A stretch of 64,000 nt of DNA from Dryocola clanedunensis subsp. sulfonylureivorans (GTDB taxonomy: Bacteria; Pseudomonadota; Gammaproteobacteria; Enterobacterales; Enterobacteriaceae). This document shows, piece by piece, positions 18,326 to 26,081 of this stretch. The notes beneath the pieces are model-generated. The model searched no databases. It was not told the origin of the DNA and saw only the letters and a program-made list of their open reading frames with translations. The stretch spans positions 124,001 through 188,000 of the forward strand of contig NZ_JAERMU010000001.1 of NCBI RefSeq assembly GCF_016756775.1. Reading direction: 5' to 3'. The position numbers and the translations under genes are program-made. Each line of letters begins with the position of its first letter. Within the stretch, counting starts at the first letter, position 1.

Positions 18326-18856
18326 CTATCTGGCAGGCCTGCGGACAAACATACGCACCTGTTTACCGTGGTAGCTCACAAGGTGCTGAAACCGAAAGCC
18401 CGAACTCTCAGCAAGATGGATAGAGCGATGATTATCGTCATCAATAATGCAGCAGACCGGGCCGTCAAACGCGCTGTCCGCCCACTTGAGAATAGCGGCC
18501 AGCGCTTCCTTTGCGTATCCCTTCCCGTGTACGGCAGGAATTAAAGACCAGCCGGCCTCCGGGTATTCCAGCGCGGGAGTAAGATCGCGATGGGCGTCCT
18601 GAAAGCCGAACGAGCCGATATAGCGCCCCGTCGCTTTCTCAAATATGGCCCAGTAGCCGTAACCGAATGCGTGCCAGTGGCCGATATAACGGAGCAAACG
18701 TCCCCATGTCAACTCTGCGCTTTGCGGCATACCGCTGCCGATAAACTTCACCATCTCCGGGTCGGCCCAGCAGGCGGCCAGTGCATCAAAATCACCCGGC
18801 GTTATCTGACGCAGCGTCAGCCGCTGGGTTTCTATATCTGGTGCTTCGGTGATCAT
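18326..18856 (-). CDS. GNAT-family N-acetyltransferase (RimJ/RimL type)
   Basis: Acetyl-CoA-dependent N-acetyltransferase of about 176 residues. N-terminus IETQRLTLRQITPGDFDAL is the usual RimJ/RimL-like opening; the acetyl-CoA binding motif A is GWSLIPAVHGKGYAKEALAA (about 105-125), and HRSIHLAESSGFRF is the motif B region. Start chosen at the ATG giving MITEAPDIET, with GGGGA 7 nt before; an ATG two codons upstream (18862) is also possible. Substrate unknown. Not at this position in E. coli, so part of a variable segment between pphA and sdsR. Confidence 0.88.
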   Translation of the reverse strand: MITEAPDIETQRLTLRQITPGDFDALAACWADPEMVKFIGSGMPQSAELTWGRLLRYIGHWHAFGYGYWAIFEKATGRYIGSFGFQDAHRDLTPALEYPEAGWSLIPAVHGKGYAKEALAAILKWADSAFDGPVCCIIDDDNHRSIHLAESSGFRFQHLVSYHGKQVRMFVRRPAR

Positions 18857-18875
18857 TTTCATTCCCCATTTATTA

Positions 18876-19270
18876 TTATGAGTCCTGCAAGCGTGACAGC
18901 ATGCTGACCCTGCAGGCGTAGATAATCGCGCACAACAGCAGGCTGAGCAACGCGGTGGAGATAAATACCCCTGCGCCGGTCAAGGCCAGCATCACGCCGC
19001 CAATCAGCGGCCCAATCGCAATGCCAAGCGTCGTCAGCGTAGAGGCACCAGGATAGGCACCGCGATGCTGGTCATTGCCAGGCCGATAGCAATCGGTGAC
19101 ATATGGTAATTTTGCGTCATGATCACGGCGATAAACGGCCATGCCATGAAATAGTTAAAGCGAATGACAAGCGTAAAAAAGAGCAGCGCGTGAACGGTTG
19201 CCGGGAAGGTTTTTAACGTCTGGAACAAGCTCGCTTGCGCAAAAGTCTCGGCGACGGGTTTTGTCGTCAT
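18876..19270 (-). pseudogene. MFS transporter remnant (internally deleted and frameshifted)
   Basis: The 5' part encodes MTTKPVAETFAQASLF and the first two hydrophobic segments of an MFS protein (ALLFFTLVIRFNYFMAWPFI ... IGLAMTSIAVPILVP). The reading then breaks near 19040, and another frame continues with GASTLTTLGIAIGPLIGGVM, two more hydrophobic segments and a tail ending SMLSRLQDS. Only about 130 codons remain, against about 400 in an intact transporter. The ends survive but the middle is gone, so this is a decaying gene and not a functional transporter. Which family it came from cannot be told. The 248 bases between it and the SulP gene hold only AT-rich sequence and one weak hairpin (about 19477-19503). 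Confidence 0.75.
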
Positions 19271-19518
19271 ACATCGTCCTGTTCATTATTGTCATCAAGA
19301 TGCGGGGCCGCCCTGAAAAGTAAGCGGTTAAATAGTAATAAGTTTATTCCGCCGCAGCCGCAACGATAATGTTAAAGAAATGTTTAATTCGCCAGCTTAT
19401 GATTTGAACACTGTCGACGGCAGAGATTTATAGGGAAAAGTGTGATGCAGACCCCAAAGGGCGGTGATAAACACTGGAGATGCCAGCACCCCATTGCGGA
19501 ATGCTGGCCGTTAGAGAG

Positions 19519-21009
19519 TTACAGCTTGCCGGTGAGCCGTTCGTGGAAGTCCGCGCTGCGAATATCCAGCCCAACGATCTCAACTTTGGCATCATAACGC
19601 TGGTAACGCGTTTCGATAGCGTCCAGTACCGCCACGGTTGACGCATCCCATATTTGCGCATGGGACAGATCGATAACCACCTTCTGCGGGTCATCTGCGT
19701 AGTGGAAATGTTCAAACAGATCGTTACTGCTGGCGAAGAACAGCGGCCCGGTGACCGTATAGCGGACAGACTGTCCGTCAACGGCAAGCTGACGATCCGC
19801 TCGCACGACGTGCGCAATACGGCGGGCAAAAAGCATCATGGCGAAAATCACGCCGCCTAACACGCCCATAGCCAGATTGCCGGTGTAAACGGTTACGGCG
19901 ACGGTGACAATCATCACCAGCGTCTCCGGAACAGGCATGCGTCTGAGCGTCGCAGGCTTGACGCTATGCCAGTTGAGCGTTTTCACCGCCACAATCATCA
20001 TAATGCCCGCCAGAACCACCATCGGGATTTTCGCCATCATATTGCTTAGTCCGGTCACCAGCAGCAGCAGAACCAGGCCGGCCGCCAGGGTCGATACTCT
20101 TGTGCGGCCCCTGCCGAGTTCAACGTTAACAATCGTCTGCCCAATCATCGCACAGCCGGCAATCCCACCGTAGAAACCAGCAAAAATGTTAGCCACGCCC
20201 AGGCCCCAGCATTCACGACGCTTGCTTGAAGGCGTATCGGTCAGCTCATCCACCAGCTTCGCGGTCAGTAAAGACTCCATCAGGCCAACGAAAGCGATGC
20301 TCAGCGCGCAGGGCCAGATGATACGCAACGTCTCCAGATTTGCGGGCACCAGCAGTTCGGTCAGCCCAGGCAGACCTGCTTTCATCGGGCCGGTATCGCC
20401 AACGGTCGGCGTGTTCCAGCCCATCGCGACACTCGCCACGGTGATGACCACAATGGCCACCAGCGGCGACGGAACGGTTTTCAGGACGCGTGGAAGTAGC
20501 AGAACAATGGCAAGGGTCGCCGCAAATAATCCCCAGACCAGCGGGTTATTTCCCCAGACGTGAGGTACCTGGGCAAAGAAAATCAGGATCCCCAGCGCGT
20601 TGACAAATCCCGTCATCACCGACAACGGAATGTAACGCATCATCCGCGCAAGGCCAGTGACGCCGAACAGAATCTGGATAAGCCCCGCCAGCACAACGGC
20701 GGGTAAAATATATCCTACGCCGTATTGATGAACCATCGGCCCGATGACTAACGCAACTGAGCCCGCCGCTGCGGTCACCATGGCCGGGCGGCCGCCTAAT
20801 ACCGACATCGCAAGGCAAAGCACAATGGATGCCACCAGGCTGACTTTAGGATCGACCCCGGCAATAACGGAAAAAGAGATAACTTCCGGGATCAGCGCCA
20901 GGGCGGTAATCACCCCCGCCAGGGTCTCGCGCACAAGCAGGCGCGGAGAACGTAGGACATACCTGAGGGAGTTTTCCCTGGCATGTATCTGTGTTTGAGT
21001 GATTGTCAT
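19519..21009 (-). CDS. SulP/SLC26-family anion transporter with STAS domain
   Basis: Inner-membrane transporter of 496 residues. The SulP transmembrane domain fills residues about 25-390: RETLAGVITALALIPEVISF is the first helix and gate region, GGRPAMVTAAAGSVALVIGP the helix-3 region, and AGFYGGIAGCAMIGQT the conserved central motif. A short C-terminal STAS domain (about 405-496) has VVIDLSHAQIWDASTVAVLD. Related proteins carry sulfate, bicarbonate or dicarboxylates; the substrate is not predictable here. Followed on the same strand by the MFS remnant and acetyltransferase. No counterpart at this site in E. coli. Confidence 0.9.
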   Translation of the reverse strand: MTITQTQIHARENSLRYVLRSPRLLVRETLAGVITALALIPEVISFSVIAGVDPKVSLVASIVLCLAMSVLGGRPAMVTAAAGSVALVIGPMVHQYGVGYILPAVVLAGLIQILFGVTGLARMMRYIPLSVMTGFVNALGILIFFAQVPHVWGNNPLVWGLFAATLAIVLLLPRVLKTVPSPLVAIVVITVASVAMGWNTPTVGDTGPMKAGLPGLTELLVPANLETLRIIWPCALSIAFVGLMESLLTAKLVDELTDTPSSKRRECWGLGVANIFAGFYGGIAGCAMIGQTIVNVELGRGRTRVSTLAAGLVLLLLVTGLSNMMAKIPMVVLAGIMMIVAVKTLNWHSVKPATLRRMPVPETLVMIVTVAVTVYTGNLAMGVLGGVIFAMMLFARRIAHVVRADRQLAVDGQSVRYTVTGPLFFASSNDLFEHFHYADDPQKVVIDLSHAQIWDASTVAVLDAIETRYQRYDAKVEIVGLDIRSADFHERLTGKL

Positions 21010-21114
21010 AGATTCGTCTTTGCAGGTTTATTATTTTATGACCGCGCCGTCAGGGCGGTTGTGGCCAGGCCGGGCGTGATTGTACTGGCAGAATCATGAG
21101 GATGCTAATGAATG

Positions 21115-21143
21115 TAAAAAACCCCGGCGAATGCCAGGGCTCA
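21115..21143 (-). terminator. Terminator downstream of the glycine-zipper gene
   Basis: Minus strand GCCCTGGC-ATTC-GCCGGGGT followed by TTTTT. Confidence 0.85.
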
Positions 21144-21166
21144 TCAGTTCGTTTTACGGCAAGGCC

Positions 21167-21598
21167 TTAAACAGATTTATCGACGCTGGTATTAGATCCC
21201 TGGGTCAAAATACGCACCTTATCTCCAGGATTGAAGACAAGGTTGCCATCAAGCGTCTGCACGACATCAATGGTTTGCCCATTATCAGTCTTGATAAGCA
21301 GATCAACCTTCTGAACCCCGCGTTGCTGACCCTGATGATAGCGAGAGGCAGAAGCGCCGGCGATAGCGCCAGCGGCAGTCATAGCCGTTTTACCTTTACC
21401 GTTACCAAACTGGTGTCCAACCACACCGCCCAGCGCGCCTGCAGCTACGCTACGCAGCGGATGGTAAACACCCTGCGAGCCAGCAATAATATGGCTTTGC
21501 TGTACAACGCCATACTCGACAAGGGTTTTGGTCCCGGCAAGAGTGCTATGACTCGCCAGCATGAGAAAACTGGTCGCGATAAGTACGATTTTTTTCAT
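21167..21598 (-). CDS. Exported glycine-zipper 2TM domain protein
   Basis: A 143-residue protein with a cleavable signal peptide (MKKIVLIATSFLMLASHSTLA|GT). No lipobox cysteine, unlike SlyB. The central part is a glycine-zipper segment, AAGALGGVVGHQFGNGKGKT then AAGAIAGASASRY, as in the YcfJ/SlyB superfamily, and a beta-rich C-terminal part follows (LIKTDNGQTIDVVQTLD, NPGDKVRIL). Start chosen at MKKIV, about 9 bases after GGGAG; the ATG nine bases earlier abuts the Shine-Dalgarno. Probably associated with the outer membrane or periplasm. Function unknown. Confidence 0.87.
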   Translation of the reverse strand: MKKIVLIATSFLMLASHSTLAGTKTLVEYGVVQQSHIIAGSQGVYHPLRSVAAGALGGVVGHQFGNGKGKTAMTAAGAIAGASASRYHQGQQRGVQKVDLLIKTDNGQTIDVVQTLDGNLVFNPGDKVRILTQGSNTSVDKSV

Positions 21599-21677
21599 GA
21601 TGATCATTCTCCCTTTTCTGAGAAGTCCGTGAATTTGCCAGTCAGAATTTGTCGCCTTTCAGGCAATAAAACAGGGT

Positions 21678-21959
21678 TTAATCTGTAACGACATTTTTTA
21701 CTTCGTTCGCGGTGTTGCGAGCATCGTTTGCCGTATTTTTCACGTTCTGGGTTTTATTGTTCAGGTTGCTTTTCTTCTCATCGAGATTGGTATTGTCCCG
21801 CAACGCATCTTTAGTGACATTTTTCGGCGTGCAGTGCCCGGACACACCTACTGTCGCGTTCATCGCAGCATTACGTGCCGCTTTTTGAGCATCACAATCC
21901 GCATGGGCAGCAACAGCGGTAAAAAGGAGAATAGAGGTTAAAGCGACTTTTAATTTCAT
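21678..21959 (-). CDS. Small periplasmic protein of unknown function
   Basis: A 93-residue protein not recognised as a named family. A clear signal peptide, MKLKVALTSILLFTAVAAHA|D, leads to a mature part of about 73 residues. The first half holds two cysteines (DCDAQKAAR, SGHCTPKN) that may pair. The second half is strongly polar and Asn/Lys/Thr-rich with a heptad-like pattern (NLNNKTQNVKNTANDARNTA), so probably a long amphipathic helix. It is 79 bases upstream of the glycine-zipper gene on the same strand, and the two could form an envelope-stress pair. Confidence 0.75.
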   Translation of the reverse strand: MKLKVALTSILLFTAVAAHADCDAQKAARNAAMNATVGVSGHCTPKNVTKDALRDNTNLDEKKSNLNNKTQNVKNTANDARNTANEVKNVVTD

Positions 21960-22219
21960 GAGGTTTTTATACGTTGAGTTATCAGACCCGCTACGTTACA
22001 AAACGTACTTTTTATCAGCAACACGGTCTTTGTAAGAAGTTTTTTTATAAATAAACACCGCTCACCCCCGCACAGGCGCAAATTCGATTAAAGCTGAGGG
22101 TTATAGCAAATCATTATTCAAACAGTATGAGCGAGAACGCATGGCTTAAAAAAGTAGCAAAAATGTTAAAAAACTGCTGGACTTCACCCTTCCCGGCGAT
22201 ATGATAAAAATGCTGCGGC

Positions 22220-22490
22220 GAGAAGCCAGGATGGCGGTAAATCGCTATGATGCAGACAAAAAAAAGACCGAATACGATTCCTATATTCGGTCCAGGGAAA
22301 TGGCTCCTGGGAGAGAGCCGTGCGCTAAAAGTTGGCATTAATGCAGGCTTAGTCGCCTTGCCTATTAAGAATAGATGACCGACGCAGGTTTGCCAGTCCG
22401 GCACTTAAGTGTTCGGAAAAAAACCTTTCGTCAGGTTATTATTGCAATGAAAACAGCAATAACCGGTCATCGGCTATTGCTGTTTTTTTT
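22220..22490 (+). ncRNA. sraC: Antisense sRNA SraC (RyeA), approximate ends
   Basis: In E. coli the roughly 250-275-nt SraC RNA is encoded opposite SdsR between pphA and yebY. The plus strand here carries the complement of SdsR and ends in a strong terminator (stem at 22453-22486). The 3' end is well supported; the 5' end is placed by analogy with the E. coli offset from SdsR. SraC and SdsR act on each other in E. coli. Confidence 0.6.
22258..22361 (-). ncRNA. sdsR: Small RNA SdsR (RyeB), sigma-S dependent, Hfq-binding
   Basis: About 104 nt beginning GCAAGGCGACTAAGCCTGC and ending in the terminator hairpin GACCGAATA...TATTCGGTC plus a U-tract. Almost identical to E. coli SdsR, including the segment CAACTTTTAGCGCACGGCTC. 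It represses mRNAs such as ompD, tolC and mutS in enterics. The upstream sequence CTATTCTTAATA is the conserved sigma-S-type -10 region. Location beside yebY is as in E. coli, although an accessory stretch now separates it from pphA. Confidence 0.95.
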
Positions 22491-22492
22491 GG
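22449..22492. terminator. Terminator between sraC and yebY (works in both directions)
   Basis: AACAGCAATA-13-TATTGCTGTT followed by eight T on the plus strand; the minus strand reading also has TTTT after the stem. It can end SraC and the yobA-yebZ-yebY transcript. Confidence 0.9.
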
Positions 22493-22509
22493 AGTTAGCG
22501 CGGGGCGGG

Positions 22510-22851
22510 TTATTTACACAGCTTCTCTGCGCGGTCGATAAACGGTGCCAGGCTCATTTTTTGGCCCGGTGCACTGGGATCGTCAACCTGAATGACGCTT
22601 ATCGGCTGCCCGGTTGTTTTGCCGCTTTTAACCATTTGTTCGGCTTTATCATTCAGCGGGTACTGCATCAGCGTGCTCGGATTGATAGCAAACAAGGCAT
22701 GGTCTCCCCGGCAGCTCAGCATCACCTCTTCACGATTAAACGCCCACTTGTCTTTGCCTACTTCAAAACGGCTTACCGTGATGATTTGCGGGGCCGCAAG
22801 CGCCGTCCCGCTAACGGCCAGTAATAACAGCGTCAAAATGCTCTTTTTCAT
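22510..22851 (-). CDS. yebY: Periplasmic protein YebY (DUF2511)
   Basis: A 113-residue exported protein matching E. coli YebY in length. ATG start (a TTG directly before it is not needed); GAGAGA lies 5 nt upstream. Signal peptide [21 protein letters not shown]. The mature protein has [20 protein letters not shown] and two cysteines (MLSCRGD and the C-terminal EKLCK) that can form a disulphide. Last gene of the yobA-yebZ-yebY operon, which is copper-linked in E. coli relatives. Molecular function unproven. Confidence 0.95.
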   Translation of the reverse strand: MKKSILTLLLLAVSGTALAAPQIITVSRFEVGKDKWAFNREEVMLSCRGDHALFAINPSTLMQYPLNDKAEQMVKSGKTTGQPISVIQVDDPSAPGQKMSLAPFIDRAEKLCK

Positions 22852-22875
22852 CAATTTCTCTCAGACCAGCTGCCG

Positions 22876-23751
22876 CTAAAACGGCTCCCAGGTGGCGAAG
22901 ATGCTCACCGCAAGGAGAACCGCCACCGACATAATGACTTCCAGCCAGGTCAGCTGGACGAAACGAATTTGTGCTGCTTCCTGCGCCTCATTCATACGTG
23001 GCACCAGGAGATAGCGATTCACCAGCGCTATTGTCACCATTACGGCAACAAGGGCAACTTTTACCAGCAACAATTGCACATAATGGCTCTCCAGCGGTAG
23101 CGACCAGCCGAGGATCAATACCCCGTTCACGCCCCCCGTCACGAGTACTGCAGCAACGGCAAGGTGCCCGTAGCGTGAAAAGCGCATCATCGCGGTGATG
23201 GCCGCATGCCGCCAGCGGGGTTTGCGCGCCATGTGCATACACATCAACAGCGGGAGTAGTCCCCCCACCCACCATGCCGCGCTTAGCAGATGGATGGCGT
23301 GGTTGATACGCTGTACCCCACCCAGCAGCCCTTCATGCATTGCGGCATGACCTACGCCCGCCAGTAAAATCAGCTGGGATGCGGCAAGCAGCATGAGTAC
23401 GCTTTGCAGCACACGGGGTTTGAGGAGGAAGACAACGACGGTCACTACGCCCAGCACTATCTGCCATATCCAGACTGAGCCGAACCGGGTGCCCAATACC
23501 GCTTCCAGAACCTGAGGGCTAACGGTATCCACCCAGCCGTTGCCCATCAATCCAGCCTGCACTGACAGCATGGCCGCCGCGCTAATAAGGGCCAGCCAGA
23601 TAGCCGTGCGCCATTGTTTAGCAAGCCGCGCAACCAGAACGGGTTTAAACGTCTGGGGGGCAAGGAATACGCTGCAAATGGTGCTGCCCAGCAGCACCAT
23701 TAACGAGGCGAAATGCACGAACCGCAGCGCGATAAATAGCGTCGAAAGCAT
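22876..23751 (-). CDS. yebZ: Inner-membrane copper-resistance-D-like protein YebZ
   Basis: CopD/PcoD-family integral membrane protein, 291 residues (E. coli 290), with about eight hydrophobic helices and conserved histidines in FVHFASLMVLLGS (helix 1), GVGHAAMHEG and INHAIHLLSAAWWVGG. The family is thought to move copper across the inner membrane together with a CopC protein. It is 6 bases downstream of yobA (CopC), so the two are coupled, and it precedes yebY. Confidence 0.95.
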   Translation of the reverse strand: MLSTLFIALRFVHFASLMVLLGSTICSVFLAPQTFKPVLVARLAKQWRTAIWLALISAAAMLSVQAGLMGNGWVDTVSPQVLEAVLGTRFGSVWIWQIVLGVVTVVVFLLKPRVLQSVLMLLAASQLILLAGVGHAAMHEGLLGGVQRINHAIHLLSAAWWVGGLLPLLMCMHMARKPRWRHAAITAMMRFSRYGHLAVAAVLVTGGVNGVLILGWSLPLESHYVQLLLVKVALVAVMVTIALVNRYLLVPRMNEAQEAAQIRFVQLTWLEVIMSVAVLLAVSIFATWEPF

Positions 23752-23757
23752 CGCGCT

Positions 23758-24132
23758 TTATTTCACTGAAAAGTGGTAGTTCCCTTTGGTTTTGTGCCCG
23801 TCAACGGACACCACATGCCAGTCAACCTGGTAATCCCCCGGCTTCAGAGACTCTTCCAGCGGAACGATCAGCTGTTTATTGTCTTTCTCGTTACGCTTAA
23901 CCGCCCCCGTTTTTACCGCAGCCTGTTCTGGTCCGGTAACGGTAACGCCACTGAAATTCGGTTCAATCCCTTCTGAGAAATCGAGCGTTAGAGCCTGAGG
24001 TGCAGCGGTGACCGCAGCATCCGCAGCGGGATACTGGTGCTTAAGGTGCGCATGCGCAATAGCAGCAGGGGATACGGAAATCACAGCAAAAAAGAGGGCT
24101 GCGGCGGTGACACGAGGGGTGATGAAAGCCAT
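23758..24132 (-). CDS. yobA: Periplasmic CopC-like copper-binding protein YobA
   Basis: A 124-residue CopC-domain protein with a signal peptide cleaved before HAHLKHQYP. The mature N-terminal His, which in CopC forms the Cu(II) histidine brace, is present, together with the Asp/His region VDWHVVSVDGHKTKG near the C-terminus. Beta-sandwich fold. Delivers or holds copper for the YebZ partner. First gene of yobA-yebZ-yebY; divergent from holE over 150 bases. Confidence 0.95.
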   Translation of the reverse strand: MAFITPRVTAAALFFAVISVSPAAIAHAHLKHQYPAADAAVTAAPQALTLDFSEGIEPNFSGVTVTGPEQAAVKTGAVKRNEKDNKQLIVPLEESLKPGDYQVDWHVVSVDGHKTKGNYHFSVK

Positions 24133-24282
24133 ATCAACTATTCCTTTTTCTTATACCAGACCGCAAAAGGATAACCCTGGGCGCCGGGCAAGTCGAGATG
24201 AGAACAGCTATCAATGCGTGTAAAGACTTGTCATTACTTTCATCAGCAAGTACCTTCTGCCATGACCAAGAAGGAGAAGCCC

Positions 24283-24513
24283 ATGAATTACAATCTCGCG
24301 GATTTACCCCTGGACGAAATGGACAAGGTGAATGTCGATCTCGCTGCTGCAGGCGTTGCTTTCAAAGAGCGTTATAACATGCCGGTGATTGCCGAGGTGG
24401 TCGAGCGCGAACAGCCAGAGGCTCTGCGCGCCTGGTTCCGGGAACGGCTGATTGCCCATCGTTTAGCCTCCGTTCATCTATCGCGGCTACCCTATGAGCC
24501 AAAAGTTAAGTAA
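24283..24513 (+). CDS. holE: DNA polymerase III theta subunit HolE
   Basis: A 76-residue subunit of the polymerase III core that binds the epsilon proofreading subunit. The start [15 protein letters not shown] follows AAGGAG by 6 nt; the longer reading from 24214 is not conserved. From [20 protein letters not shown] to [11 protein letters not shown] it is close to E. coli HolE; the first ten residues differ. Its proximity to exoX, another epsilon-like exonuclease, is conserved in E. coli. Confidence 0.97.
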   Translation: MNYNLADLPLDEMDKVNVDLAAAGVAFKERYNMPVIAEVVEREQPEALRAWFRERLIAHRLASVHLSRLPYEPKVK

Positions 24514-24574
24514 AAATTAACTTGTTTAAACTTCCTTACATTACTAATGCTATGCTTTTTTCCGTTCAGTTGAC

Positions 24575-24625
24575 CAGGAGCTAAAGCTCGCCTGTCACGG
24601 CCCGCGGATGGGCCGGCGAGGTGAA
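24575..24625 (+). promoter_or_regulatory. Structured leader upstream of the nitrilase-like gene
   Basis: CTCGCC...GGCGAG encloses GGCCC...GGGCC (about 24588-24621), a stable G+C-rich stem-loop with no T-tract, ending about 20 bases before the start codon. It may affect translation or be a residual repeat. Function unproven. Confidence 0.4.
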
Positions 24626-24643
24626 TTGATTAAGGAAGAAGCG

Positions 24644-25378
24644 ATGCCACTATGGAACGTTGCAGCAGCGCAATACGGTACCCGGCCTGGTGATTTACAT
24701 GCCAATATTCTTCACCATTTAGATTTTATTTATCAGGCCGCCACAGAAAAAATCGACCTGCTGGTTTTCCCGGAGCTATCACTAACCGGGTTCCAGCCCA
24801 TTCAAAACACTCCCCTCGCCCTTCACTTTACCGATGAACGTCTGGCCCCCCTTCATAGCGCATCCGTTACGCATCAAATGACGATTATCGTCGGGATATT
24901 ATTAGTCTGCGAAAAGGGCATATCGGTAGGTTCCATTGGCTTCTTACCCGATGGTTCAAGAGTTTCCTGCTGTAAGCCAGGCTCTTGCACTGAAGAGGAT
25001 GCCCATGAGCGAAACACCCCTTTACTGGGCAAATACAACCGTAGCGTGGCTATGGGGCATTGCGTTGCCAGCAATGAAGAGATCTGGCCGCGCACGGCAG
25101 CCGCATCAGGTGCAGATCTCTACGCAACAGGTACCTTTGTTAACGAGGCTAACTGCCAGCACGATGAGATGTATTTGCAGCGCTGGGCGCATAAATACAC
25201 GATGCCGGTGCTGTTTGCGAACCATGCTTTTTCAGCAGGTCCATATCGCAGCGCCGGACGCAGCGCCTGCTGGGATGAGCGTGGGCAGCTTGTTGTGCGA
25301 GCGGATCAAGGTGAGCTGCTGGCTGTGGGTCGGCGTGATGAGAAGGGTTGGCATGGCGAGGTCATTCCTTTACGCTAG
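24644..25378 (+). CDS. yobB: Carbon-nitrogen hydrolase (nitrilase superfamily), YobB-like
   Basis: Cytosolic C-N hydrolase-fold protein of 244 residues. Start at MPLWNVAAAQYGTRPGD with AAGGAAG just upstream. The Glu-Lys-Cys triad can be placed: Glu in LLVFPELSLTGF (about 47), Lys in SCCKPGSC and Cys in VAMGHCVASNEEIWPR. Both Lys and Cys surroundings depart from the usual family motifs (no YRKxHL and no CYD), so substrate and activity are uncertain. E. coli has yobB between holE and exoX, and this gene holds the same place. Confidence 0.85.
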   Translation: MPLWNVAAAQYGTRPGDLHANILHHLDFIYQAATEKIDLLVFPELSLTGFQPIQNTPLALHFTDERLAPLHSASVTHQMTIIVGILLVCEKGISVGSIGFLPDGSRVSCCKPGSCTEEDAHERNTPLLGKYNRSVAMGHCVASNEEIWPRTAAASGADLYATGTFVNEANCQHDEMYLQRWAHKYTMPVLFANHAFSAGPYRSAGRSACWDERGQLVVRADQGELLAVGRRDEKGWHGEVIPLR

Positions 25379-25415
25379 CGCTTAAACTGCAAACGTAAGC
25401 TCAAAAGGAGTCATT

Positions 25416-26078
25416 ATGCTGCGCGTTATCGATACGGAGACCTGCGGATTGCAGGGAGGCGTAGTGGAAGTCGCGTCCGTCGATATTGAAGGCGGAAGAA
25501 TTGTTAATCCGATGAGCGATTTAGTTCGTCCGGACCGCCCAATCAGCCATCAGGCCATGGCCATTCATAAAATCACCGAAGCGATGGTGGCCGATAAACC
25601 ATGGATTGAAGATGTGATCCCTCGCTACCACGGCAGCCCCTATTACGTTGCGCACAACGCCAGTTTTGACCAGCGCATGCTGCCCGATATGCCCGGCGAC
25701 TGGATTTGTACCGTTAAGCTCGCCCGTCGTCTTTGGCCCGGGATTAAATACAGCAATATGGCTTTGTACAAGTCACTGAAACTCGAGGTGGAGCTTCCCC
25801 CCGACCTGCATCACCACCGGGCATTGTACGACTGTTACATCACTGCCGCGCTGCTGATGCGGATTATGGATGAATCCGGCTGGACGCCGGAGCAAATGGT
25901 GACCATCACCGGACGCCCCGCGCTGGTCAGCACCATGATGTTTGGTAAATACCGCGGCCGGAAAATCGAAGAAATCGCCCAGGACGATCCGGGTTATCTG
26001 CGCTGGATGTTAAACAACATCAAGGAATTAACGCCGGATCTGCGCATGACGCTAAAACATTTCCTGGAAGCCGAATAG
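25416..26078 (+). CDS. exoX: Exodeoxyribonuclease X
   Basis: 3'-5' DNA exonuclease of the DnaQ (DEDDh) superfamily, distributive on single- and double-stranded DNA, with roles in mismatch repair and UV tolerance. 220 residues as in E. coli. ExoI motif IDTETCG (residues 5-11) supplies the first Asp and Glu; ExoII is in YVAHNASFDQRML and ExoIII in HHHRALYDCYITA. A C-terminal extension (MMFGKYRGRKIEEIAQDDPG) is conserved. AAAGGAG sits 5 nt before the ATG. It converges on ptrB with 3 bases between. Confidence 0.97.
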   Translation: MLRVIDTETCGLQGGVVEVASVDIEGGRIVNPMSDLVRPDRPISHQAMAIHKITEAMVADKPWIEDVIPRYHGSPYYVAHNASFDQRMLPDMPGDWICTVKLARRLWPGIKYSNMALYKSLKLEVELPPDLHHHRALYDCYITAALLMRIMDESGWTPEQMVTITGRPALVSTMMFGKYRGRKIEEIAQDDPGYLRWMLNNIKELTPDLRMTLKHFLEAE

Positions 26079-26081
26079 GCG

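Noticed and set aside
22114-22404. 96-codon reading on the minus strand over the sdsR region
   Set aside because: It runs through SdsR and its terminator; the sequence conservation there is that of the sRNA and the peptide has no family features.
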